Positions 15,787 through 22,748 of a stretch of 64,000 nucleotides of DNA are shown here, one piece after another. Within the stretch, counting starts at the first letter, position 1. Each line of letters begins with the position of its first letter. The stretch comes from Sphingomonas gellani (GTDB taxonomy: Bacteria; Pseudomonadota; Alphaproteobacteria; Sphingomonadales; Sphingomonadaceae). Both the position numbers and the translations under genes were made by a program. The notes beneath the pieces are model-generated. The model searched no databases and was not told where the DNA came from. It saw nothing but the letters and a program-made list of their open reading frames with translations. Where the stretch lies: assembly GCF_900110035.1 (NCBI RefSeq), contig NZ_FOCF01000001.1, positions 186,001 through 250,000 on the forward strand, given 5' to 3'.

Positions 15787-16167
15787 TCAGCGCAGGCTGT
15801 CGATCTCGTTGGCCAGCTGCGTGTTGCGGCTGGTGTAGAAGGTTTCGATGTCGGCCAGCCGCCGGTCCAGTTCGCGGAACGTGGAGCGGACCTCCGCCGT
15901 CGAACGCTTCGGGTTGGATCGGACGCCCTGCCAGAAGCGTGCATCCTCCGGCGTGTCGTACAGGCCGAACGGCTTGGTCGGCACCACCCAGGCCATGATG
16001 AAGTATGCAAGCACGATCCACCATTGCTGCGCCACGACGATCAGCGCGGCTGCACCCAGGCGGACCCAGAGCGGGTCGAGACCGGTATAGTCGGCGATGC
16101 CGGCGCACACGCCCTTGATCTTGGCATTCTGCTTGTCGAGGTAGAACTTGGTGCGGCTGTCGCTCAT
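15787..16167 (-). CDS. pspC: Phage shock protein C with extended coiled-coil tail
   Basis: The 126-residue product has a PspC domain at residues about 5-65: FYLDKQNAKIKGVCAGIADYTGLDP, then a membrane segment (LIVVAQQWWIVLAYFIMAWVV). In enterobacteria PspC with PspB senses envelope damage and takes up PspA. After the domain comes a further 60-residue helical tail that ends in DRRLADIETFYTSRNTQLAN and EIDSLR. This tail matches the coiled-coil ends of the PspB-like proteins next door and is longer than needed for PspC function. The start is 1 bp after the pspB stop. Confidence 0.9.
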   Translation of the reverse strand: MSDSRTKFYLDKQNAKIKGVCAGIADYTGLDPLWVRLGAAALIVVAQQWWIVLAYFIMAWVVPTKPFGLYDTPEDARFWQGVRSNPKRSTAEVRSTFRELDRRLADIETFYTSRNTQLANEIDSLR

Positions 16168-16168
16168 C

Positions 16169-16459
16169 TCAGTTCCTCCGATCGATTTGGTAGCGGGATT
16201 CAGCGGTCGCTCCAGCCTTCCACTCGGGCGACGTACCGGTCAGGCCGGGGCGGAAGTCGGGGTTGTCGGCGCTGATGATGCGCTCGACCGTGTTGACCCG
16301 TTCCTCCAGCCGGCGGGCGAGATTGTACATCTCGTCGAGCATCCTCTCATCCTCGACGGTGATCTTGGGCGCCTGTCTCCATTTCGTGATGTAATGGAGG
16401 ATCAGCCACGGCAGGCCGATCAGGCTGGCGACGATGGCGATAAGGCCGAGCGGATCCAT
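16169..16459 (-). CDS. pspB: Phage shock protein B
   Basis: The 96-residue product has the PspB layout: an N-terminal inner-membrane helix (LIAIVASLIGLPWLILHYI), then TKWRQAPKITVEDERMLDEM and a leucine-zipper-like helix, LARRLEERVNTVERIIS. PspB works with PspC to signal membrane stress. The C-terminus runs about 20 residues beyond the zipper and includes DNPDFRPG. It starts 1 bp after pspA and ends 1 bp before pspC, so the three are tightly coupled. The zipper motif is the pattern repeated in five further genes downstream. Confidence 0.88.
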   Translation of the reverse strand: MDPLGLIAIVASLIGLPWLILHYITKWRQAPKITVEDERMLDEMYNLARRLEERVNTVERIISADNPDFRPGLTGTSPEWKAGATAESRYQIDRRN

Positions 16460-16460
16460 C

Positions 16461-17129
16461 TCAATCCTCCCGCTTGGCGATGCGCGCCTTCAGCGCGGCG
16501 AGTTCGGCGTCGACCTTGTCGGACGAGCGGAGTTCGGCGAATTCGTCGTCCAGGCTCTTGATCGCGCCCAGGCCCATGGCGTCCGCACGGCCCTCGGCCT
16601 CGTCCACCCGGCGTTCCAGCACGTCGAAGCGGCTGAACGCTTCGTTGGTCTTCGGCCCCGCATACATCTCGCGCAGGCGATAGCGGTTGGTGGCGCTTTC
16701 CAGTCGGGTCTGGACGTTCGATTGTTTGACCCGTGCCTCGCGCAGCTTGCCCTGCAGCTTGGCGATGTCCTCCTCGTTGGCGCGCAGGGCGTCGTCGAGT
16801 ACGGCGATCTCCGCCTTCAGCTGGTCGGCCATGTCGCCGGCCTTCTGCTTTTCGACAAGCGCTGCCTTGGCCAGATCCTCGCGGTTCTTGGACAATGCCA
16901 GCTCCGCCTTCTCGGTCCAGCTGTCCTGGAGCGACTCGAGCTTTGCCACGTGGCGGCGCATTTCCTTCTGGTCGGCGATGGTGCGCGCGGCGGAGGCACG
17001 AACCTCCACCAGCGTTTCCTCCATCTCCAGGATGATCAGGCGAATGGTCTTGGCCGGGTCCTCCGCCTTTTCGAGCAGGTCGGCCATGTTGGCGGCGATG
17101 ATGTCGCGGGTGCGGGAAAATATGCCCAT
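16461..17129 (-). CDS. pspA: Phage shock protein A
   Basis: The 222-residue product is PspA/IM30, which binds stressed inner membrane and, in its free state, inhibits PspF. The N-terminal amphipathic helix (MGIFSRTRDIIAANMADLL) is followed by AEDPAKTIRLIILEMEETL and long coiled coils rich in Glu, Lys and Ala throughout. The length and pattern are those of the enterobacterial protein (about 222 residues). It is the second gene of the operon, 27 bp downstream of a 46-codon secreted peptide gene, and its divergent partner pspF lies beyond the shared promoter region. Confidence 0.95.
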   Translation of the reverse strand: MGIFSRTRDIIAANMADLLEKAEDPAKTIRLIILEMEETLVEVRASAARTIADQKEMRRHVAKLESLQDSWTEKAELALSKNREDLAKAALVEKQKAGDMADQLKAEIAVLDDALRANEEDIAKLQGKLREARVKQSNVQTRLESATNRYRLREMYAGPKTNEAFSRFDVLERRVDEAEGRADAMGLGAIKSLDDEFAELRSSDKVDAELAALKARIAKRED

Positions 17130-17156
17130 GCTGCGGCTACTCCTGTGAACGACCCC

Positions 17157-17297
17157 TTATGCCACGAACCGCGCGGCCTTGGCGACCGAGGGGGACGCGC
17201 CCGCCTGAGCCGGTCCGACCGCGCTCAGCACGCAGGCGGAGCTCATCAGGACGGTGCAGACCAGAACGGCGAACTGGCGGCGGAAGTCGGTGAACAT
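17157..17297 (-). CDS. 46-residue secreted small protein, first gene of psp operon
   Basis: This short reading frame has ATG at 17297 and TAA at 17159-17157. A GGAG sequence lies 8 bp upstream of the start. The product begins MFTDFRRQFAVLVCTVL and continues with MSSACVLSAVGPAQA, a good signal peptide with an AQA cleavage site. That leaves a mature peptide of only about 15 residues (GASPSVAKAARFVA). The predicted sigma-54 transcription start lies about 50 bp upstream, so this is the first gene of the operon. No family is recognised. A stress-induced periplasmic signal or a leader peptide are both possible. Confidence 0.7.
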   Translation of the reverse strand: MFTDFRRQFAVLVCTVLMSSACVLSAVGPAQAGASPSVAKAARFVA

Positions 17298-17357
17298 GGC
17301 GAAATCTCCGTGAACCTGTGTGTCTCATCTCCGCGTCCAGCGCGGTTGCCCCAAGCA

Positions 17358-17373
17358 TTGCAGGTGCCGTGCC
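17358..17373 (-). promoter_or_regulatory. Sigma-54 promoter of the psp operon
   Basis: Read on the minus strand the sequence is TGGCACGGCACCTGCA, which differs from the sigma-54 consensus TGGCACG-N4-TTGCA at one base. The GG (-24) and GC (-12) pairs have the required spacing. It would start transcription near 17347, about 50 bp before the first psp-operon gene. The divergent gene encodes the matching enhancer-binding protein PspF. Confidence 0.88.
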
Positions 17374-17409
17374 AAACTTCTTCTCGTGCTGAAACAGCGA
17401 CTTAACAGG

Positions 17410-17429
17410 TGTGTTGACTGACAAACACA
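17410..17429. promoter_or_regulatory. Inverted repeat, candidate PspF binding site
   Basis: TGTGTT at 17410-17415 and AACACA at 17424-17429 form a perfect dyad with an 8-bp spacer. It lies about 63-82 bp upstream of the predicted psp start site, where an enhancer for a sigma-54 activator is expected, and 47 bp before the pspF start. Binding by PspF is inferred from position. Confidence 0.45.
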
Positions 17430-17475
17430 GTTGATGGGTTGCCAAGTGTCGGGATTCTGCGCCAGACCTTGGCTC

Positions 17476-18555
17476 ATGGAGCGCGCTACGCAGGTCATTG
17501 GGCAATCGGGTGCCTTCATGGACGCCCTGGAGCGGGCAAGTCGCGCGGCGTCGCTCGACCGTCCCGTGCTGGTGATCGGCGAGCGGGGTACGGGCAAGGA
17601 ACTGGTGGCGGAGCGCCTGCACAGGCTCAGCCAACGCTGGGATCAGCCGCTGGTGGTGATGAACTGCGCCGCGCTGCCCGAAACGCTGATCGAGGCGGAA
17701 CTGTTCGGCCATGAGGCGGGTGCGTTCACCGGCGCGACCAAGGCGCGGGTCGGCCGGTTCGAGGAGGCGCATGGCGGCACCCTGTTCCTGGACGAACTGG
17801 GCACGCTGTCCATGGGCGCGCAGGAACGGCTGTTGCGTGCGGTCGAATATGGCGAGGTGACGCGGATCGGCTCGTCGCGGCCGATGCGCGTGGATGTGCG
17901 GATCGTCGCGGCGACCAACGAACATCTGCCGGATCGCGTCGACGGAGGCAGCTTTCGCGCGGACCTGCTCGACCGGCTGTCGTTCGAGGTGGTGACGCTG
18001 CCGCCGCTGCGGGCGCGACGGTCTGACATCATCGTGCTGGCGGACCATTTCGGACGACGCATGGCGGCGGAGCTGGGGTGGCAGACCTGGCCCGGCTTTG
18101 GCCCGGCCGCGACGGAGGCGCTGAATGCGCATCGCTGGCCTGGCAACGTCCGGGAACTGCGCAACGTGGTGGAGCGCGCGGTGTATCGCTGGGACGATGA
18201 CGGCCCGGTCGACCTGATCGAAGTCGATCCGTTCCAGTCACCTTATCGGCCGCAGGCGATGGCGAGCGCTCGCGGCAACGCGGCGCCGCCGGCCCTGGCC
18301 GCCGAAGCGCCGGCACCTGCCGCGCAGCCCGACGATGATGTGGTGGCCGCGTGCGAGGCGGGCCCTTCGGACTTCAAGAGCCGCGTCGCCCGCTTCGAGC
18401 GGGAGCTGCTGGCACGAACGCTGGCCGAGCACCGCTTCAACCAGCGCGCCTGTGCGGAGGCGCTGGGGCTGACCTATGACCAGTTGCGCCACGCGCTGCG
18501 CCGGCACGACCTGATCCGCGCGGGAGAGGCGAAGCCCGGCGACGGGACGAGCTGA
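17476..18555 (+). CDS. pspF: Psp operon transcriptional activator PspF
   Basis: This 359-residue sigma-54 enhancer-binding protein has no N-terminal receiver domain and begins almost directly with the AAA+ domain, as in PspF. Walker A is GERGTGKE (35-42), the sigma-54 contact loop is GAFTGA (82-87), and Walker B is GGTLFLDEL (100-108). A Pro/Ala-rich linker follows (about 270-290). The C-terminal helix-turn-helix reads FNQRACAEALGLTYDQLRHA. The ATG at 17476 is preferred over one 45 bp upstream because the extra residues would cover the regulatory region. It faces the psp operon across the sigma-54 promoter and is presumably held inactive by PspA. Confidence 0.93.
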   Translation: MERATQVIGQSGAFMDALERASRAASLDRPVLVIGERGTGKELVAERLHRLSQRWDQPLVVMNCAALPETLIEAELFGHEAGAFTGATKARVGRFEEAHGGTLFLDELGTLSMGAQERLLRAVEYGEVTRIGSSRPMRVDVRIVAATNEHLPDRVDGGSFRADLLDRLSFEVVTLPPLRARRSDIIVLADHFGRRMAAELGWQTWPGFGPAATEALNAHRWPGNVRELRNVVERAVYRWDDDGPVDLIEVDPFQSPYRPQAMASARGNAAPPALAAEAPAPAAQPDDDVVAACEAGPSDFKSRVARFERELLARTLAEHRFNQRACAEALGLTYDQLRHALRRHDLIRAGEAKPGDGTS

Positions 18556-18647
18556 TCGCCCGTCGAAATGCGTGACGGTTGCGTAACGGTCTGGGAGCGC
18601 TACGCCGCTTCCTGCGTTTGCCTCGCAGATCCTCAAGGAGAACAGTT

Positions 18648-19268
18648 ATGGCCTTTGAACTGCCCCCGCTGCCTTACGACTATGACGCGCTGGAGCCGAC
18701 CATCTCCAAGGAGACGATGACGTTCCACCACGACAAGCATCACAAGGCATATACCGACAAGTTGAACGAGGGCGTCGAGAAGGACGCCGGCCTGCAGGGC
18801 AAGTCCATCGAGGACATCCTGGCGAACATGTCGTCGCAGCCGCCGCTGGTCCGCAACAATGGTGGCGGTTACTGGAACCACGATTTCTTCTGGAAGACCA
18901 TGAAGAAGGGTGGCGGCGCGCCGTCGGGCAAGCTGGCCGAGGCGATCGACGCTGACCTGGGCGGGTTGGACAAGCTGAAGGAAGACTTCAACACCAAGGG
19001 TGCTGGTCAGTTCGGGTCCGGTTGGGCATGGCTGATCGTCGACGGGTCGGGCAAGCTGAAGATCACGTCCACGCCGAATCAGGACAATCCCCTGATGGAT
19101 GACGTCGCGGATCGCGGCACGCCGCTGCTCGGCAACGACGTGTGGGAGCACGCCTATTACCTGACCTACAAGAACGATCGCGCCGCTTATCTGAAGGCGT
19201 GGTGGGATGTGGTCGATTGGGACAAGGTCGGTCAGCGTTACGACGCGGCGGTGTCGGGCACCAACTGA
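18648..19268 (+). CDS. sodB: Superoxide dismutase, Fe/Mn family
   Basis: The 206-residue product converts superoxide to oxygen and hydrogen peroxide. Metal ligands are visible at His27 (MTFHHDKHH), His78 (GGYWNHDFFW), Asp164 and His168 (GNDVWEHAYY). The overall length and FGSGWAWLI fit the Fe-SOD branch, although iron and manganese forms cannot be separated safely by eye. The ATG at 18648 has AAGGAGAAC upstream. There is no signal peptide, so it is cytoplasmic. The gene is monocistronic in appearance, between pspF and the convergent ispZ. Confidence 0.93.
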   Translation: MAFELPPLPYDYDALEPTISKETMTFHHDKHHKAYTDKLNEGVEKDAGLQGKSIEDILANMSSQPPLVRNNGGGYWNHDFFWKTMKKGGGAPSGKLAEAIDADLGGLDKLKEDFNTKGAGQFGSGWAWLIVDGSGKLKITSTPNQDNPLMDDVADRGTPLLGNDVWEHAYYLTYKNDRAAYLKAWWDVVDWDKVGQRYDAAVSGTN

Positions 19269-19305
19269 CCGGGTGCGCGGGTGGGGCGACCCACCCGCAT
19301 ATCCC

Positions 19306-20025
19306 TCAACCCTCCGGCGGCAGAGGCGCTTCGCCGCCGAGCTTCAGCCCGTTGCGGATCAGCATGGGCACGTTCGCGATCGCGAACACCAGCGTCAGCG
19401 GTATCACGATCCACACCTTGTAGATCGCCCAGGCATCCCATCCCCGGGTCGAGCCCATGCTGGCGCGAGCGATCCGCCACACCGCCTCGTTGCCGATCGC
19501 CATCACTACGAAAAACCAGACCCAGTTGACTGTCAGCTTACGCCAGCCGTCCTGCGACAGGCCCGGATAGGTGCCGCCGAGCAGCTCCTGCAACAAGGGG
19601 CGGCCGGTCTTCAGGCCGAACGCCAACACGCCGGCGAGCATGACGTACACGATGGTCGGCTTCATCTGGATGAAGCGGGGATCGTGGAAATACATGGTCA
19701 ACGCGCCGAACACGACGACCAGCCCGCCCGAAATCCACAGCATCGCGGAGATATGGCCGAGGCGGATGCGCGAATAGAGCATTGCGACGCCGCTTGCGAG
19801 GATGAAGGCCGCCGTGGCGACGATAACGCGCGCGATCAGCAGCGCCTCCATCTGCTGCAGCGTGTCCAGGCTGGACGTGAAACGTGCGACGATGGTGCGC
19901 GCGGCGTCGCCGGGCACCAGGAAGTTCGCCAGGAAGAACACGATCAATGGCGCATACTCGATCGCCATCTTGAGGCCGGCAGGCGCGGGAGCTGGGGCTC
20001 CGCCGGACGAGGACACTGTGTTCAC
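19306..20025 (-). CDS. ispZ: Inner membrane septation protein A (IspZ/YciB family)
   Basis: The 239-residue product is a multispanning membrane protein of the septation protein A family. At least five hydrophobic segments are seen, for example YAPLIVFFLANFLV, ALLIARVIVATAAFILASG, AMLWISGGLVVVFGALTMYF, IVYVMLAGVLAFGL and VWIVIPLTLVFAIANVPML. The family motif with GRPLLQELLGGTYPGLSQDGW and LTVNWVWFFVVMAIGNEAVWR is clear. The GTG at 20025 overlaps the ftsY stop as GTGA; the first 19 residues are low-complexity, so the ATG at 19968 is an alternative start. It closes the mtaB-ftsY-ispZ run. Confidence 0.9.
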   Translation of the reverse strand: MNTVSSSGGAPAPAPAGLKMAIEYAPLIVFFLANFLVPGDAARTIVARFTSSLDTLQQMEALLIARVIVATAAFILASGVAMLYSRIRLGHISAMLWISGGLVVVFGALTMYFHDPRFIQMKPTIVYVMLAGVLAFGLKTGRPLLQELLGGTYPGLSQDGWRKLTVNWVWFFVVMAIGNEAVWRIARASMGSTRGWDAWAIYKVWIVIPLTLVFAIANVPMLIRNGLKLGGEAPLPPEG

Positions 20026-20957
20026 TTGCGGGCTCCATCGACGCCGGCGATGATCCGGCTGACTTCATTGGCATCGAACGGGCGCAGATCGGTCATGCCT
20101 TCGCCAACGCCGATCGCGTGGATCGGCAAGCCAAAGCGTTCCGCCGCCGCCACGAGCACGCCGCCACGGGCGGTTCCGTCCAGTTTGGTCATGACCAGCC
20201 CCGTAACGCCGGCCACCTCGCCGAACACCTCGATCTGCGACAGGGCGTTCTGGCCGGTGGTCGCGTCGAGCACCAGCACCACATCGTGCGGAGCCTCAGG
20301 GTTAAGACGGCCGAGCACGCGGCGGATCTTGGCCAGTTCGTCCATCAGCTCGCGCTTGTTCTGCAAGCGGCCGGCGGTGTCGACGATCAGCACATCGATG
20401 CCCGTCGCGGTCGCCTGCTTGACGGCGTCCCAGACGACGCCGGCGGCGTCACCGCCCTCCGGTCCCGTCACAATGGGCACGCCGACACGCTCGGCCCAGG
20501 TCGCGAGCTGTCCGATCGCGGCCGCGCGGAACGTATCACCGGCCGCGAGCATCACCCCGTAATCCTGTTCCATGAACAGATGCGCCAGCTTCGCGATGGT
20601 GGTGGTCTTGCCCGATCCGTTCACGCCGATGACCAGGATCACCTGGGGCCGGGGGAAGGCGTCGATTTCCAGCGGGCGGGCGACCTTGGCCAGCGCCTTT
20701 TCCACCTCCTCCGCCACGACCAGGCGAATGCCAAGGTCCTCCATGTCGCGCTCGAACGTCCCCTCGGCCAGGCGGCTCCTGATGTGCCCGGCGGTTTCGG
20801 GACCGAGGTCGGACGCGATCAGCGCCTCCTCGATGTCGTCCAGCGTCTCGTACTCGAGGCGCGCGCCGCCCAGGCCGGCAAGATTGCCGATTAGCCGGTC
20901 GGACGTGCGTCGGAAACCGCCCAGCAGCTTTTCGTGCCAGGATGGATTGGTGCTCAT
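20022..20957 (-). CDS. ftsY: Signal recognition particle receptor FtsY
   Basis: The 311-residue GTPase receives ribosome-SRP complexes at the inner membrane. The NG core is intact: the N domain (DDIEEALIASDLGPETAGHI), G1 GVNGSGKTTT, DTFRAAAIGQL, G3 DTAGR, and G4 TKLDG followed by TARGGVLVAAAERFGLPI. The acidic A domain found in E. coli is almost absent, which is usual in alphaproteobacteria. Its start overlaps the mtaB stop (ATGA) and its stop overlaps the ispZ start (GTGA). The partner ffh lies 3.6 kb away on the other strand. Confidence 0.95.
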   Translation of the reverse strand: MSTNPSWHEKLLGGFRRTSDRLIGNLAGLGGARLEYETLDDIEEALIASDLGPETAGHIRSRLAEGTFERDMEDLGIRLVVAEEVEKALAKVARPLEIDAFPRPQVILVIGVNGSGKTTTIAKLAHLFMEQDYGVMLAAGDTFRAAAIGQLATWAERVGVPIVTGPEGGDAAGVVWDAVKQATATGIDVLIVDTAGRLQNKRELMDELAKIRRVLGRLNPEAPHDVVLVLDATTGQNALSQIEVFGEVAGVTGLVMTKLDGTARGGVLVAAAERFGLPIHAIGVGEGMTDLRPFDANEVSRIIAGVDGARK

Positions 20958-22156
20958 GCGATGGTGCCCAACAGGTGTGAATCGGTTGCACCGGTGATGG
21001 TCACCGGATGGATGGTGCCGGGCTGTACCGCCCGCTCGAGCCGGACCTCGGCGAAATTCTCGGCATGGCCGTGGCTTCCCGGCCGCTCGGCCAGAACGCT
21101 TTGCCGGGTGCCGACAAGTCCGGCCAGCCAGCGCGCGCGTCGTGTCGCCGTCGCTTCGCGCAACAGGGCGGCACGGTCGCGGCGAATCTGGGGTTCGACC
21201 TGTGGCATGCGTGCGGCCGGCGTGCCCGCACGCGGAGAGTAGGGGAAGATGTGGCCGTGCACGATGTCGCAGGCCTCGACCATCGCCAGGCTGTCGGCGA
21301 ACATCGCATCGTCCTCGGTCGGAAAGCCGGCGATGATGTCGGCGCCGATCGCAATGTCCGGCCGCGCCGCCTTCAGCCGTTCGACCAGCGCGATCGCCTG
21401 GGCGCGGCCATGGCGGCGCTTCATGCGCTTCAGGATCAGGTCGCTTCCCGATTGAAGCGACAGGTGGATGTGCGGCATCACCCGCCTGTCACCGGCAATG
21501 CAGGCGATCAGCCGCTCATCCATCTCGATCGAGTCGAGCGACGACAGGCGCAGGCGCATCAGGGCGGGCACATGCGCGAGGATGCGCTCCACCAGCGCAC
21601 CGAAGCTCGGCCGGCCGGGCAGGTCGCTGCCCCAGCTGGTCACGTCGACGCCGGTCAGCACCACCTCATGGTGCCCGGCATCGACCAGCGCGCGGACACG
21701 ATCGACGACCGCGCCGGCGGGGAGAGACCGGCTCGCGCCCCGTCCGAAGGGGATCGCGCAAAAGGTGCAACGATGATCGCATCCGTTCTGCACCTCCACA
21801 AAGGCGCGGGCGTGGCCGGCAAAGGCGAAAACCGGTGCGTTCGGCTGGTCCGATCCCCAGCTGGGCGGCGACAGCTTGTGCGGATTGGCGACGACGCGGT
21901 CCACCTCCGCCATAGCGGAGAATCCGGCGGGATCGATCGTCGCCGCACAGCCGGTCACCACCAACTCCGCGCTCGGACGACTGCGACGCAGGCGGCGGAT
22001 CGCGGCGCGGCTCTGTTTCACCGCCTCGTTGGTCACGGCGCAGCTGTTCACCACCGCCACGTCGCGGCCCGCCGCCAGCAAGCGGATCGTTTCGCTTTCG
22101 GCGATGTTGAGCCGGCAGCCGAGGCTGACGACCTCCGGCTGGGGAGACGGGGACAT
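20954..22156 (-). CDS. mtaB: tRNA N6-threonylcarbamoyladenosine methylthiotransferase MtaB
   Basis: The 400-residue radical SAM enzyme adds a methylthio group to t6A37 of tRNAs that read ANN codons. The N-terminal UPF0004 domain has cluster cysteines 14 (LGCRLN), 39 (NSCAVT) and 70 (VTGCAA). The radical SAM cluster cysteines are 125, 129 and 132 in NGCDHRCTFCAIPFGRG. The first motif GCRLN and the overall sequence fit MtaB better than MiaB. A TRAM-like tail follows. The ATG at 22156 interlocks with the divergent DUF924 start. Co-translation with ftsY is suggested by the 4-bp overlap. Confidence 0.9.
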   Translation of the reverse strand: MSPSPQPEVVSLGCRLNIAESETIRLLAAGRDVAVVNSCAVTNEAVKQSRAAIRRLRRSRPSAELVVTGCAATIDPAGFSAMAEVDRVVANPHKLSPPSWGSDQPNAPVFAFAGHARAFVEVQNGCDHRCTFCAIPFGRGASRSLPAGAVVDRVRALVDAGHHEVVLTGVDVTSWGSDLPGRPSFGALVERILAHVPALMRLRLSSLDSIEMDERLIACIAGDRRVMPHIHLSLQSGSDLILKRMKRRHGRAQAIALVERLKAARPDIAIGADIIAGFPTEDDAMFADSLAMVEACDIVHGHIFPYSPRAGTPAARMPQVEPQIRRDRAALLREATATRRARWLAGLVGTRQSVLAERPGSHGHAENFAEVRLERAVQPGTIHPVTITGATDSHLLGTIA

Positions 22157-22745
22157 GCTGGGCGATCTAGGTGGCGACAGGCGCGAAGTCCACGACCGGG
22201 ATGTCGTGGAACAGGCGCGGGAGGTGCTGGGCTTCTGGTTCGGCCTGCCGGCAGACCGGCATTTCGCAAAGGACGACGCGCTGGACGCGGAGATACGAGC
22301 ACGGTTCGCGGGCATGCGCGACCGGGTGCTTGCCGACAAGGCGGAGGGTTGGCGCGACGATCCCGACACGTTGCTGGCCGCGATCATCCTGCTCGACCAG
22401 TTTTCCCGCAACATTCATCGCGGGTCGGCGGAGGCGTTTCGCGGCGACGACCTTGCCGCCTCGCTGACGCTGCTTGCGATCGATCGTGGCTGGGAAGAGC
22501 GCTTTCCACCGGAGCGGCGCGTGTTCCTGTTGATGCCCCTGATGCATGCCGAGGATGCGGGGTTGCAGGCGTTGAGCGTGAACCGGTTCGAGGCGCTCGA
22601 TCGACCGGAGAACACCCGCTTCGCCCATGACCACGCCGATGTGTTCCGTCGCTTCGGCCGCTTTCCGGGGCGTAACGCGGCGCTGGGCCGACACTCCACG
22701 CCGGAGGAGGAAGCCTATCTGGCGGAACCCGGCGCCGGCTGGTGA
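22155..22745 (+). CDS. DUF924 family protein
   Basis: The 196-residue product matches the DUF924 family: VLGFWFGLPADRHFAKDDALD, then DDPDTLLAAIILLDQFSRNIHRG with AFRGDD, and FLLMPLMHAEDAGLQ. The family is all-helical and resembles TPR folds; no biochemical role is established. The ATG at 22155 has GGGGAG about 8 bp upstream and shares two bases with the mtaB start on the other strand. A later GTG at 22206 is also possible and would remove 17 residues not typical of the family. Confidence 0.8.
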   Translation: MLGDLGGDRREVHDRDVVEQAREVLGFWFGLPADRHFAKDDALDAEIRARFAGMRDRVLADKAEGWRDDPDTLLAAIILLDQFSRNIHRGSAEAFRGDDLAASLTLLAIDRGWEERFPPERRVFLLMPLMHAEDAGLQALSVNRFEALDRPENTRFAHDHADVFRRFGRFPGRNAALGRHSTPEEEAYLAEPGAGW

Positions 22746-22748
22746 GGC

